A stretch of DNA of 64,000 bases from DATBLE01 sp963841405. GTDB taxonomy: Bacteria > Actinomycetota > Thermoleophilia > Gaiellales > Gaiellaceae. The position numbers and the translations under genes are program-made. This document shows positions 23,778-32,617 of the stretch, piece after piece. The notes under the pieces were generated by a model, which was not told where the DNA came from, did not search any database, and worked only from the letters and a program-made list of their open reading frames with translations. The stretch is from NCBI GenBank assembly GCA_963841405.1, contig CAWJCM010000007.1, positions 558,001 through 622,000 on the forward strand. Reading direction: 5' to 3'. Position 1 is the stretch's first letter. The number at the start of each line of letters is the position of its first letter.

Positions 23778-26014
23778 CCCGCAGACAGCATCCGCTCGAG
23801 CAGCCGGCGCGCGCCGGCCTTGTCGAGCATGTCGTTCAGGTTGCCGCACTTCGGCGACTGGACGCACGAGGGGCAGCCGTGCTCGCAGGGGCAGCCGGCG
23901 AGCAGCTTCGCCGTGTCGCCGGCCCAGCCCTCGAACGCCTCGAAGCCGCGCTCGGTGATCCCGACTCCGCCGGGGTGGCCGTCGTAGACGAAGATCGTCG
24001 GCCGGCCGGTCTGGAAGTGGACATTGGTCGAGAGGCCGCCGATGTCCCAGCGGTCGCACATCGCCCAGAGCGGGAGCAGCGCGATCAGCGAGTGCTCCGC
24101 GGCGTGCAGGCTGCCGAGCAGCGTCGGCATGCGATCGATCCCCTCCAGCATCCACTCCTCCGGGCAGAACCAGATCGCCTCGGTCTCGAACGTCGTCGCC
24201 GGCAGGTCGAGCGCGACCAGGTCGAGTGTCTCCTCGGTCGACGCCTTCTTCAGCCGGTAGGCGACGACCTGCTCGGTCACGGAGACGCGTCCCCAGGTGA
24301 GCTCGAGGCCGAGTCGCGGCTCGACACGCTGCGGCTCCTCGATTGCCGTCGTCGTGTCCTTCTTCGCCTGGGTGTAGAGGTCCCCGTCGAAGGGAGCGAT
24401 AAGCGCGACGCGCGCGGCGTGGTCGAGCTCCGTGACGCGGTACGACTGCCCCAGGTGGAGATAGACGGCGCCGTCGTGCACGGTCGAGTAGGCACGCTCC
24501 TGCTCGACCAGGCCGAGGACGGAGCCCGTCGAGGTGTCGATCACCGAGAACGCGTCGGGGCTGGTCGAGCGGAGCGGGACGCGGGCGGCGGGATAGTCGC
24601 GACCCGCCCAGACGTAGCCCACCTTCGTGCGCCGCAGCTCCGGAAGCAGCGCCGCCCGCTCGAGCGCGGCGTCGCCGAGCACGTCGCGGTCGCCGTCGTC
24701 GATCGGCGCCTCGAAGGCGGCCGCCCGGACGTGGCCGTCCAGCACGCGCAGGTTGGTGTGGTCGAGGATCGCTGCCTCCACTCGCCGATCGAGCAGCGTC
24801 TCCGGCTCGCGCATGAAGTACTGGTCGAGCGCGTCCTCGCTGGCGACCAGGATCGCCAGGCCGTGGCCGCGGCGCCCGGCCCGGCCCCACTGCTGGCGGA
24901 GGCTCGCGACCGTGCCCGGGAAGCCCGTCGAGATCACGCAGTCGAGCAGGCCGATGTCGATTCCGAGCTCGAGCGCGTCGGTCGCGGCCACCCCGAGCAG
25001 CTCGCCGGCCGCCAGCCGTTGCTCGATGTCCCGCCGCTGGGCGGGCGTATACCCCGCGCGGTACGGGGAGAGCCGGTCGCGGTACTCGGCGCCGAGCCGG
25101 TCGGCCGTGAACCTGTGGATCAGCTCCGCCGACTTGCGGCTCTTGGCGAAGCAGAGCGTGCGCAGCCCGCGCTCGACGAGCGAGGCCATCAGCCGCGAGG
25201 CCTCTCCAAGCGCGCTCGCGCGGATGCAGAGCTCTTCGTCGAGCAGCTCAGGGTTCCAGAGCGCGATCGTCCGCTCCGCACGCGGCGCCGCGTCTTCGCC
25301 GACCACGGTGACGTCGAGGCCGAGCAGCGAGTGCGCCAGCCGGCCGGGGTTGGCGATCGTCGCGGAGGCGAGCAGGAACTGCGGCTCGGCGCCGTAGATC
25401 CGCGCGATCCGCCGCAGCCGGCGGAGGACATTGCCGACGTGCGAGCCGAACACGCCGCGGTAGACGTGCGCCTCGTCGATGACCACGTAGGCGAGGTTGG
25501 CGAGCACGTCACCCCAGCGGTCGTGGTGGGGGAGGACGCCGACGTGGAGCATGTCCGGGTTGGACAGCACGAGATTCGACCACTTGCGGATCTGCCAGCG
25601 GCGCTCGGCCTCAGTGTCGCCGTCGTAGATCGCCGGCCGCACGCCAGGCACCTTCAGTGCGGTCAGCGAGCGGAGCTGGTCCTGGGCGAGCGCCTTCGTG
25701 GGGTAGAGGTAGAGGGCGCGCCGCTTCGGCTCGCGGGCGAGCGCGTCCAGCACGGGCAGGTTGAAGGCGAGCGACTTCCCGCTCGCGGTGCCGGTGACGA
25801 CCGCGATGTGCCGGCCGCGCTGTGCGGCCGTCCAGGCATCGGCCTGGTGCTCGTACAGCTCGTGGACGCCGCGGGCCTCGAGCGCGGTGCGCACTTTCGG
25901 CGCGAGGTCCCCGGGGAACGGGGCGGTGCGTGCCTCGCGCGCGGGCTCGGTGGCGACGTGGGCGAGCTCTTCGCCCTCAAGGAGGCCTGCCCACGGAGCA
26001 GTGTCGACCGCCAC
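23774..26014 (-). CDS. mrfA: DEAD/DEAH-box helicase with C-terminal Zn-binding DUF1998, MrfA (YprA) type
   Basis: A 746-aa superfamily 2 helicase. Motif I is TGTASGKSLAFNLP, motif II is the DEAH of VVIDEAHVYRG, motif III is LLASATIANP and motif VI is QQWGRAGRRG. The C-terminal DUF1998 region ends in a Cys cluster (CPCEHGCPSCVQSPKCGN) that binds metal in MrfA, a helicase acting in mitomycin-adduct excision in Bacillus. The exonuclease partner MrfB is not adjacent. I chose GTG 26014 (VAVDTAPW) over upstream in-frame codons, because the longer form adds Arg/Pro-rich sequence unlike the family and would overlap the opposite gene. Confidence 0.85.
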   Translation of the reverse strand: MAVDTAPWAGLLEGEELAHVATEPAREARTAPFPGDLAPKVRTALEARGVHELYEHQADAWTAAQRGRHIAVVTGTASGKSLAFNLPVLDALAREPKRRALYLYPTKALAQDQLRSLTALKVPGVRPAIYDGDTEAERRWQIRKWSNLVLSNPDMLHVGVLPHHDRWGDVLANLAYVVIDEAHVYRGVFGSHVGNVLRRLRRIARIYGAEPQFLLASATIANPGRLAHSLLGLDVTVVGEDAAPRAERTIALWNPELLDEELCIRASALGEASRLMASLVERGLRTLCFAKSRKSAELIHRFTADRLGAEYRDRLSPYRAGYTPAQRRDIEQRLAAGELLGVAATDALELGIDIGLLDCVISTGFPGTVASLRQQWGRAGRRGHGLAILVASEDALDQYFMREPETLLDRRVEAAILDHTNLRVLDGHVRAAAFEAPIDDGDRDVLGDAALERAALLPELRRTKVGYVWAGRDYPAARVPLRSTSPDAFSVIDTSTGSVLGLVEQERAYSTVHDGAVYLHLGQSYRVTELDHAARVALIAPFDGDLYTQAKKDTTTAIEEPQRVEPRLGLELTWGRVSVTEQVVAYRLKKASTEETLDLVALDLPATTFETEAIWFCPEEWMLEGIDRMPTLLGSLHAAEHSLIALLPLWAMCDRWDIGGLSTNVHFQTGRPTIFVYDGHPGGVGITERGFEAFEGWAGDTAKLLAGCPCEHGCPSCVQSPKCGNLNDMLDKAGARRLLERMLSAG

Positions 26015-26046
26015 GAAGCGAGGGTAGCGGGGCCAGGCTTGAACAC

Positions 26047-26351
26047 GTGTCGTCGGAGGCCCGGGACGTCGGCCTGCGCCGGACGCGGTCGGTGATCCAC
26101 CGGCTCGTCCGCGACGGGACAGCGATCGCCCGCTCTGACGGCTTTCGCCACGTCCTCTTTCCGGTAGGTGTGACATCGGCCGAGGGCGCTACCACCTGCC
26201 TTCCGTCGCCCGAGCGGTGTCGTTCTGCGTGACGAACGTCGGCTGGACGATCGAGGAGGTCTCGACGATGGATGACCGCCATCACTGGGCCGTCGTGCGG
26301 ACCTCTGCGCACAAGGACACCCGGCCGTACGACTACTACGTCCCCTTCTAG
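26047..26351 (+). pseudogene. Relic of a class I SAM-dependent methyltransferase with internal deletion
   Basis: Two reading frames carry the two ends of one protein. From GTG 26047, 45 residues (LRRTRSVIHRLVRDGTAIAR, then HVLFPVGVTSAEG) resemble the N-terminus of class I methyltransferases found in this group of bacteria. Near 26180 the frame changes, and about 55 residues (YHLPSVARAVSFCVTNVGW, then RPYDYYVPF) resemble the C-terminus. The whole SAM-binding core (GxGxG strand) is absent, so about half the gene is gone. The family match is from memory and moderately certain. The TAG stop shares a CTAG with the convergent ABM gene. Confidence 0.5.
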
Positions 26352-26644
26352 ATTTCGGCGACCTGCTCGAGCGTGCGCGGCTCGAAGTGCTCCACGAGCT
26401 CCTGGAGCCGCGCCACGCGCTCGTGGTAGCCCACCTCGCCGCGCCACGTCCGGACCGCGCCGATCGTCTCCCACGGGCCGAAGCTGACGAACGTCCCGGG
26501 GCTCTCGACGTCGCGTAGCAGCCGCGCGTGCGCGCGGAGGCCCTGCCGGTGGCTCCACTCCGCCCATTCTCGCCAGCGCTCGACGAACTCGTCCTCGCGG
26601 CCGGGCTTCACCTGCCAGGTCGTGTGCGTGAACGGCGTTCCCAT
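26348..26644 (-). CDS. Antibiotic biosynthesis monooxygenase (ABM) domain protein
   Basis: A 98-aa ferredoxin-like dimeric alpha/beta-barrel protein. The opening WQVKPGREDEFVERWREWAE and the closing YHERVARLQELVEHFEPRTL follow the ABM pattern. Such proteins range from quinone-forming monooxygenases to heme-degrading enzymes; nothing here selects one. It is a single gene, divergent from thiD with 46 bp between starts. Confidence 0.7.
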   Translation of the reverse strand: MGTPFTHTTWQVKPGREDEFVERWREWAEWSHRQGLRAHARLLRDVESPGTFVSFGPWETIGAVRTWRGEVGYHERVARLQELVEHFEPRTLEQVAEI

Positions 26645-26690
26645 CGCACCTCCACGGATCGGGGTGGCCGTGACACGATGCTAGCCGGGA

Positions 26691-27482
26691 ATGACCGTCT
26701 CGCCGGTTCCGCGCTGCCTGACGATCGCCGGCTCCGACTCGGGTGGAGGAGCGGGGATCCAGGCCGACCTCAAGGCGTTTGCGACCGCCGGCTGTCACGG
26801 GTCGACGGCGATCGTCGCTCTGACTGCGCAGAACACCGTCGGAGTCACGGACGTGCTCGAGGTGCCGCCGGGGTTCGTGCGAGCGCAGCTGGAGGCGGTG
26901 TTTTCCGATATCGGCGTCGACGCGGCCAAGACCGGGATGCTGTTCTCGGCGGCGATCGTCGAGACGGTCGCCGAGTTCCTCTCGGAGCACTCCGTGCCGC
27001 TCGTGGTCGACCCGGTGATGGTCGCCAGCTCGGGGGCGCGCCTGCTGCGCGACGATGCGGTCGAGGCTCTGGTCGGGAGACTCTTTCCGCTCGCGGCGGT
27101 CGTCACTCCGAACGTTCCCGAAGCCGAGGCGCTCACGGCAGTCACAGGCTCGAGCCTGTCACTGCTGGCGGAGCGCGTTCACGCGCTCGGAGCGCCGGCC
27201 GTGATCGTCACCGCCGGGCACGCCGACCGCTCCGTCGACCACCTCTACGACGGGCGGAAGCACGTCGAGATCCCGGTCGAGCGGCACGACGTCGCCGCCA
27301 CTCACGGCGCCGGCTGCACCCATTCGGCCACGCTCGCAGCTGCCTTGGCCAGGGGACTGTCCCTCGAAGTCGCCGCCCGCGCAGCCGCCAAGGCCGCATC
27401 GCGTGCGGTCGCCCAGGGGCTCGCCGAGATCGGAGCCGGCGACGGCCCCGTCGACGTGCTCGGGATCCGTGCGGCTCGGTGA
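26691..27482 (+). CDS. thiD: Hydroxymethylpyrimidine/phosphomethylpyrimidine kinase ThiD
   Basis: A 263-aa ribokinase-fold enzyme that phosphorylates HMP and HMP-P in thiamine synthesis. AGSDSGGGAGIQADLKAF opens the substrate pocket, VVDPVMVASSGARLL is in the core, and HGAGCTHSATLAAALARG carries the catalytic Cys/anion-hole motif. ATG 26691 fits the family N-terminus. It overlaps thiL by 14 nt, giving a two-gene thiamine operon. No TPP riboswitch is apparent in the short leader. Confidence 0.92.
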   Translation: MTVSPVPRCLTIAGSDSGGGAGIQADLKAFATAGCHGSTAIVALTAQNTVGVTDVLEVPPGFVRAQLEAVFSDIGVDAAKTGMLFSAAIVETVAEFLSEHSVPLVVDPVMVASSGARLLRDDAVEALVGRLFPLAAVVTPNVPEAEALTAVTGSSLSLLAERVHALGAPAVIVTAGHADRSVDHLYDGRKHVEIPVERHDVAATHGAGCTHSATLAAALARGLSLEVAARAAAKAASRAVAQGLAEIGAGDGPVDVLGIRAAR

Positions 27483-28302
27483 CGTCGGCGAGCTCGGCCT
27501 GCTCGCCGAGCTCGAGCGGCGCGGCCTCGCGGTTCGCATCGAGAACGACGCCGCCCGGCTGGCCTGCGGGCACGTCATTACCCAGGACGCGCTGGTCGAG
27601 GGCGTCCACTTCCGCCTCGACTGGCTCTCGTGGCGCGAGCTCGGTTTCCGGGCGGGGGCGGTCAACCTCAGCGACCTGGCCGCGTCCGGCGCGGAGGCCG
27701 AGGGGCTCGTGGTCACGTTGGCGGCGCCACCCGAGACGGCTGTCGCCGACGTCGTGGAGCTGTACGAGGGCCTCGGCGAGACGGGCGTGCCCGTGATCGG
27801 CGGCGACACGACCTCCGCCGACCGGCTCGTCCTGAGCGTGACTGCGATCGGCCGCTCCGAGCGCGTTCCGGGCAGGGCGGGCGCGCGGCCGGGGGACCTC
27901 CTGGTCGTGACCGGCTCGTTGGGCGCGGCCGGAGCTGCCTTCCGCGCCGGGCGGTACGCGCGCCCGCCGGTCCGCCTCCGCGAAGGTCGCGAGCTCGCTG
28001 CCACTGCGCATGCGATGCTCGACCTCTCCGACGGCCTCGCCCGGGACGCAGGCCACATCGCCCGCCGCTCCGCCTGCCGGCTCGTCATCGATCTCGAACG
28101 GGTCCCCATCGCCGACGGGGCGGAGCTCGACGACCTCGGCTTCGGCGAGGACTACGAGCTCCTGGCGGCGCTCCCCGAGTCCGGCGCCGCCTTCCACGAG
28201 ATCGGGCGCTGCGAGCGGGGGAAGGGGGTCGAGCTGCGGCTACACGGCAGACGAGTCGAGCTCGGCGGCTTCGAGCACTTTCGCCCGCGAGCGCCGGGCT
28301 GA
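27469..28302 (+). CDS. thiL: Thiamine-monophosphate kinase ThiL
   Basis: A 277-aa enzyme that makes thiamine diphosphate from the monophosphate. NDAARLACGHVITQDALVEG corresponds to the Asp-rich opening (D-D-A-A in the family), GVPVIGGDTTSAD is the GGD motif, AMLDLSDGLARDAGHIA the SDGL loop and GFGEDYELLAALP the closing segment. The GTG at 27469 inside thiD is the best start; the protein is somewhat shorter than the usual 310-330 aa. The last residue lies 10 bp from the convergent thioredoxin stop. Confidence 0.9.
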   Translation: MRLGDVGELGLLAELERRGLAVRIENDAARLACGHVITQDALVEGVHFRLDWLSWRELGFRAGAVNLSDLAASGAEAEGLVVTLAAPPETAVADVVELYEGLGETGVPVIGGDTTSADRLVLSVTAIGRSERVPGRAGARPGDLLVVTGSLGAAGAAFRAGRYARPPVRLREGRELAATAHAMLDLSDGLARDAGHIARRSACRLVIDLERVPIADGAELDDLGFGEDYELLAALPESGAAFHEIGRCERGKGVELRLHGRRVELGGFEHFRPRAPG

Positions 28303-28312
28303 CCGTGCTCCC

Positions 28313-28645
28313 CTACCGGTCGGGATCAGACCGCAGCCACCGATCGAACTGCTTCTCGAAGTAGCTCCGCGGGCGTGCGCCGACGACGGTCTGCTTCGCC
28401 GCGCCGCCCTCGAAGAGGATCACCGTCGGCAGCGACAGCACGCCGTGTTCGGCAGCGGTGAGCGGGTGCGCGTCGATGTTGACCGTGGCGAAGCCGACGC
28501 GTTCGCCGTGCGCTGCCTCGAGTTCCTCCAGCGCCCTGCCCACTGCCGTGCACGGGCCGCACCACGGCGCCCAGAAGTCGACGACGACGGGCCGGTCCGC
28601 ACCGAGCACGTCGGCGGCGAAGGTCGCGTCGGTCACCTCGAACAC
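28313..28645 (-). CDS. trxA: Thioredoxin
   Basis: A 110-aa thioredoxin. The redox site is WAPWCGPC near residue 28 and the cis-Pro loop is LSLPTVILF. It lacks a signal peptide, so it acts in the cytoplasm. It sits 4 bp after the mannosyltransferase stop on the same strand, but a TACGCT box 6 nt before its GTG start suggests its own promoter inside the end of that gene. Confidence 0.92.
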   Translation of the reverse strand: MFEVTDATFAADVLGADRPVVVDFWAPWCGPCTAVGRALEELEAAHGERVGFATVNIDAHPLTAAEHGVLSLPTVILFEGGAAKQTVVGARPRSYFEKQFDRWLRSDPDR

Positions 28646-28649
28646 GAGC

Positions 28650-29375
28650 TCAGCGTAGACGTCCGGTCAGGGCCTGGAGGCCGAGGTGGGGAACGCGCCA
28701 GATCGCCTCCAGCACGATCGCGCGGCTCATCTTCGAGGCACCGACCTCGCGGTCGGCGAACGTGATCGGGATCTCGACGACGCGGAAGCCGGCCCGCAGC
28801 GCGCGGTACGTGGTCTCGATCTGGAACGCGTAGCCGCGCGCGGACACGGCATCGAGGTCGATGCGCTCGAGCACCTCCCGGCGGTAGCACTTGAAGCCGC
28901 CGGTCAGGTCGCGGATGGGGGTGGCGAGCAGCGTCTGCGCGTAGAGGGAACCCGCTCGCGAGACGAAGCGCCGCCCGACGCCCCAGTCCTCGACGTGGCC
29001 TCCGTCGACATAACGGGATCCGAGGACGAGGTCCGCGTCCGCCGCCGCCGCGATCAGGCGCGGCACGTCGTTCGGATCGTGGGAGAAGTCGCAGTCCATC
29101 TCGAGCACGAGCTTCGCGCCCTCGGACAGCGCGCGCCGGAAGCCCGCCAGGTACGCCGGACCGAGGCCCTCCTTGGCTGTGCGGTGGAGGACGGCGACGC
29201 GACCGTCGTGCAGGACGGCGAGGTCGTCGGCGAGCTCACCGGTGCCGTCGGGGGAACTGTCGTCGATCACGAGGATCGTGTCGTCGGGGTCGAGGCGCTC
29301 GAGCAGCGCGGCGACCATCGGCCCGAGGTTCTCGCGCTCGTTGTACGTGGGGAGGCAAACGGTGGCCCTCGGCAC
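28650..29375 (-). CDS. Polyprenol-phosphate mannosyltransferase (Dpm1-like GT2)
   Basis: A 241-aa family 2 glycosyltransferase that moves mannose from GDP-mannose to a polyprenyl phosphate on the cytoplasmic membrane face. CLPTYNERENL opens the nucleotide site, VIDDSSPDGTG and LEMDCDFSHDP carry the acidic metal ligands and LTGGFKCYRREVLERI the acceptor motif. There is no C-terminal membrane domain, as in soluble Dpm1. GTG 29375 matches the family start; the longer in-frame extension would run into polX. It supplies mannose for lipid-linked glycans. Confidence 0.88.
   Translation of the reverse strand: MPRATVCLPTYNERENLGPMVAALLERLDPDDTILVIDDSSPDGTGELADDLAVLHDGRVAVLHRTAKEGLGPAYLAGFRRALSEGAKLVLEMDCDFSHDPNDVPRLIAAAADADLVLGSRYVDGGHVEDWGVGRRFVSRAGSLYAQTLLATPIRDLTGGFKCYRREVLERIDLDAVSARGYAFQIETTYRALRAGFRVVEIPITFADREVGASKMSRAIVLEAIWRVPHLGLQALTGRLR
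28652..28657 (-). promoter_or_regulatory. -10-like hexamer TACGCT, 6 nt before trxA
   Basis: On the minus strand: TACGCT, GAGCTC, GTG at 28645. The box overlaps the last codons of the upstream gene. Confidence 0.45.
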
Positions 29376-29381
29376 GGGGCC

Positions 29382-29387
29382 TATGAT
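29382..29387 (+). promoter_or_regulatory. -10-like hexamer TATGAT before polX
   Basis: TATGAT ends 7 nt before GTG 29395. It contains the alternative ATG 29383, which argues against that codon as the start. Confidence 0.45.
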
Positions 29388-29394
29388 CGCGGCA

Positions 29395-31089
29395 GTGGCG
29401 CTGCCCAGGAACGCAGAGGTGATCGAGCAGATCGAGCTGCTCGCGGACATGCTCGAGCTCGAGGGCACGGAGGCGTTCCGGGTGCTCGCCTACCGCCGCG
29501 CCGCGCAGCGGATCGGCGAGACCGGCGGATCGATCGCGCAGCTCGCCCTGGACGGCAAGGCGAAGCAGCTCCAGGGGATCGGGAAGACGATCGAGGAGAA
29601 GATCGTCCAGATCGTCGAGCAGGGCGAGATCGAGGCCCTGACGAAGCGTCGCGCGCGGGTCCCGCCCGACGTGGTCGCGTTCATGCGGCTACCCGGGCTC
29701 GGCCCGAAGACGGCGCGGCGGATCTGGCTGGAGCTCGACGTGACCACGCTCGCGGGTCTGCGCGAGGCGGCCGAGCAGCAGCGGCTGCGGACGCTGACCG
29801 GTCTCGGCCCGAAGGTCGAGGAGAACGTGCTCAAGGCGCTGAAGGAGCGGGCGAAGCCAAAGACGTCGTCGCGGCCGCTGCTCGGCCAGGGGCTGCCGGC
29901 CGTGCTCGCCGCAGTGGAGGCCCTGCGTGCGCACCCGGCGGCCGAGCAGGTGTCCGAGGCGGGGAGTGTGCGTCGCCGGCGCGAGACGTTCCGCGACCTC
30001 GACATCATCGCCACGGCCACCGACGCGAAGGCGCTGATCGAAGCCTTCACGGGCTTCGACTGGGTCGCGGATGTCGTCGCACGAGGCGGGACGAAGGCGA
30101 CGGTGATCTCACACGAGGGTCTGCGCTTCGACCTGCGCGTCGTGCCGCCCGAGTGCTACGGCAACCTGCTCCAGCACTTCACCGGCTCGAAGAGTCACAA
30201 CGTGGCGATGCGCGAGGAAGCCCAGCGGCGGGGGCTGTCGATCTCCGAGTACGGGATCACCGAGGTCGAGTCCGGCGAGGTGCATACGTTTACCTCGGAG
30301 GAGGAGCTGTATGAGTGGCTCGGGTACCAGTTCGTCCCGCCCGAGCTGCGCGAGGCCGCCGGCGAGCTGGAGGCGGCCCGGCGCGGCGAGCTACCGGCGC
30401 TCGTCGAGGAGAGCGACCTCCGCGGCGACCTGCACGCGCACACGACGTGGTCCTCCGACGGCAAGAACACGATGGCGGAGATGGCGCTCGCCGCGAAGGC
30501 GCGCGGGTACTCGTACCTCGCGATCACCGATCACTCGCACTACCTGCGGGACGGTCGGCTGGAGGCGCAGGCGGAGGAGCTCGCGGCGGTGAACGACCAG
30601 CTGAGGCCGTTCCGGCTCCTGCACGGGCTCGAGGTGAACATCCGCGCGAACGGGACGTTGGACGTCCCGGACGAGACGCTCGCCGGCCTCGACTGGGTTG
30701 TCGCATCGATCCACGCCGCATTCTCGACGTCGCCCACCGAGCGCGTGCTGGCGGCGATGGAGAACCCACACGTCGACGTGATCGGCCACCTGACCGGCCG
30801 CAAGATCAACAAGCGCGCGCCGATGGACGTCGACCTCGAGCGAGTGTTCGCGAAGGCGCTGGAGACCGGAACGGCGGTCGAGATCAACTCGCAGCCCGAC
30901 CGGCTGGACCTGCGCGACGCGGACGCCCGCCTCGCCGGCGAGCGCGGCGTCCGTTTGGTCGTCTCGACCGACGCCCACTCCGTTGCCGCGCTTGGCTATG
31001 CGGTGCTCGGCATCGGCCAGGCCCGCCGAGCCTGGCTGACCGAGGACCAGATCGTCAACACCCGGCCGTGGTCGAAGGTCAAGAATTGA
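29395..31089 (+). CDS. polX: Family X DNA polymerase with PHP domain (PolX)
   Basis: A 564-aa base-excision-repair type polymerase/exonuclease. Helix-hairpin-helix segments come first (LPGLGPKTARRIW, LTGLGPKVEENVL), then the nucleotidyltransferase core with GSVRRRRETFRDLDIIA (paired Asp). Last is the PHP phosphoesterase domain with DLHAHTTWSSDG, ITDHSHY, HGLEVNI and STDAHSVAALG as metal ligands. Start is GTG 29395 or ATG 29383; the -10-like box favours the former. Divergent from the mannosyltransferase with only 19 bp between starts. Confidence 0.92.
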   Translation: MALPRNAEVIEQIELLADMLELEGTEAFRVLAYRRAAQRIGETGGSIAQLALDGKAKQLQGIGKTIEEKIVQIVEQGEIEALTKRRARVPPDVVAFMRLPGLGPKTARRIWLELDVTTLAGLREAAEQQRLRTLTGLGPKVEENVLKALKERAKPKTSSRPLLGQGLPAVLAAVEALRAHPAAEQVSEAGSVRRRRETFRDLDIIATATDAKALIEAFTGFDWVADVVARGGTKATVISHEGLRFDLRVVPPECYGNLLQHFTGSKSHNVAMREEAQRRGLSISEYGITEVESGEVHTFTSEEELYEWLGYQFVPPELREAAGELEAARRGELPALVEESDLRGDLHAHTTWSSDGKNTMAEMALAAKARGYSYLAITDHSHYLRDGRLEAQAEELAAVNDQLRPFRLLHGLEVNIRANGTLDVPDETLAGLDWVVASIHAAFSTSPTERVLAAMENPHVDVIGHLTGRKINKRAPMDVDLERVFAKALETGTAVEINSQPDRLDLRDADARLAGERGVRLVVSTDAHSVAALGYAVLGIGQARRAWLTEDQIVNTRPWSKVKN

Positions 31090-31266
31090 CCTGTCTGTCA
31101 GGTGTGGTCCCGGGGATGGTCCGCCGGAGCGAGCCGTCTGCGGGGCGGGATTCGCGTAACCATGCGGTTCGACGCGGCCACGCACCGCAGGCCGAGGCGA
31201 CCTGGCCGGAGTCGGCCTGTCGCCGGGATCTCGTTTCGTGGAGCCGTTCGAGGCCGGTCGGCCCGG

Positions 31267-31316
31267 CCCCTTCGGCCGTGGCAGGAGGACTGTCCCCGGG
31301 GCACGGCCGAAAGGGG
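31267..31316 (+). promoter_or_regulatory. Large hairpin directly upstream of the decarboxylase start
   Basis: CCCCTTCGGCCGTG (31267-31280) pairs with CACGGCCGAAAGGGG (31302-31316), a 14-bp stem with one bulged base and a 21-nt loop holding AGGAGG. The right arm ends in GGGG 8 nt before the ATG at 31325, so the likely ribosome site is inside the stem. It could act as a translational switch or a processing hairpin. The rest of 31090-31266 shows no gene. Confidence 0.5.
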
Positions 31317-31324
31317 CGACGCGA

Positions 31325-32617
31325 ATGACCTTTCGGGACGACGGATACCGCGCCATCGACTGGGCGGCCGACTACCTCGAGCGGGTCGCCGATCTCCCGG
31401 TGCTCGCGCGGGTCGAGCCGGGCGACATCCGCGCGCGGCTCCCGCAGGCGCCGCCGGAGGAGCCCGAGCCGTTCGAGGCCGTGCTCCGCGACCTGGACGA
31501 GATCCTGCTCCCGGGCGTGACGCACTGGCAGCATCCGCGCTTCTTCGCCTATTTCGCCGTCACGGCCGCGGAGCCGGGGATCCTCGCGGAGCTGCTGGCC
31601 GCGACGCTGAACTCCGTCGGCTTCCTCTGGCGCACCGCGCCGGCCTCGACCGAGCTCGAGCTGCTCGTCTGCAACTGGGTCGCACAGCTGCTCGGGCTGC
31701 CTGCCGGCTGGCACGGCCACATCGAGGACACCGCGTCGACTTCGACCCTTGCCGCCCTGATCGCCGCACGGCATACCACCGGGCGCAACGTCGTCGTCTG
31801 CTCCGAGCAGGCGCATTCCGCTGCCGACAAGGCGGCCCGGATGCTCGGCATGGAGCTGCGCAAGATCCCCGCCGACGACGCCTTCCGGATGCGCGCCGAC
31901 CTGCTCGAGCTCGACGACGTCGCCGCGGTCGTCGCCACTGTCGGGACGACCTCCACGACGTCGGTGGACCCCGTTGCGGCGATCGCCGACCGCTGCGAGG
32001 CGGCGGGTACCTGGCTCCACGTCGACGCCGCCTACGCCGGCTCGGCGATGGTCTGTCCGGAGCTCCGCTGGGCGTTCGAGGGCGTCGACCGAGCCGACTC
32101 GCTCGTTGTCAACGCGCACAAATGGATGTACACCCCGATGGACTGCTCGCTGCTCTGGACCGGGCGGCCCGACGAGTTCCGCGACGCCTTCTCGCTCGTT
32201 CCCGAGTTCCTGCGCACGACCGACGAAGGTGTGCTCAACCTGAGCGAGTACGGCCCTGCGCTCGGCCGGCGCTTCCGTTCGCTCAAGCTCTGGGCGGTTC
32301 TCCGCTGCTACGGCGCCGAAGGGCTGCGCAGCCGCATCCGGGAGGCGATCCGCCTCGCCGAGCTGTTCGAGGGCTGGGTGCGGGCCGAGCCGGGTTGGGA
32401 GCTCTGCGCGCCGCGGCCGTTCTCCGTCGTCTGCTTCCGCCGCGAGGGGACCGATGGGGAGAACGAGGCGATCCTCGAGCGGGTGAACGCGAGCGGCGAG
32501 ATCTTCGTCTCGCACACGAGGCTGAACGACCGCTACGTGCTCCGTCTCGCGATCGGCAGCGACCGCACGACCGAGGACGACATCCGCCTTGCCTGGAACG
32601 TCCTCCGGGCTGCGTGA
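31325..32617 (+). CDS. PLP-dependent aromatic L-amino-acid decarboxylase family protein
   Basis: A 430-aa group II decarboxylase. The PLP Lys is in VNAHKWMYTPMDCSLLW near residue 265; HVDAAYAGSAMVCPE supplies the Asp/Ala that bind the pyridine ring, and HPRFFAYFAVTAAEPGIL is the substrate-pocket segment. Length is slightly below the usual 470-490 aa of plant/animal enzymes. Tryptophan, tyrosine or phenylalanine are possible substrates. ATG 31325 lies just after a strong hairpin. The stop overlaps a GNAT gene (GTGA). Confidence 0.85.
   Translation: MTFRDDGYRAIDWAADYLERVADLPVLARVEPGDIRARLPQAPPEEPEPFEAVLRDLDEILLPGVTHWQHPRFFAYFAVTAAEPGILAELLAATLNSVGFLWRTAPASTELELLVCNWVAQLLGLPAGWHGHIEDTASTSTLAALIAARHTTGRNVVVCSEQAHSAADKAARMLGMELRKIPADDAFRMRADLLELDDVAAVVATVGTTSTTSVDPVAAIADRCEAAGTWLHVDAAYAGSAMVCPELRWAFEGVDRADSLVVNAHKWMYTPMDCSLLWTGRPDEFRDAFSLVPEFLRTTDEGVLNLSEYGPALGRRFRSLKLWAVLRCYGAEGLRSRIREAIRLAELFEGWVRAEPGWELCAPRPFSVVCFRREGTDGENEAILERVNASGEIFVSHTRLNDRYVLRLAIGSDRTTEDDIRLAWNVLRAA

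Noticed and set aside
26691..26720. TPP riboswitch before thiD
   Set aside because: Only 46 bp separate thiD from the divergent ABM gene, and no CUGAGA/THI-box pattern is present.
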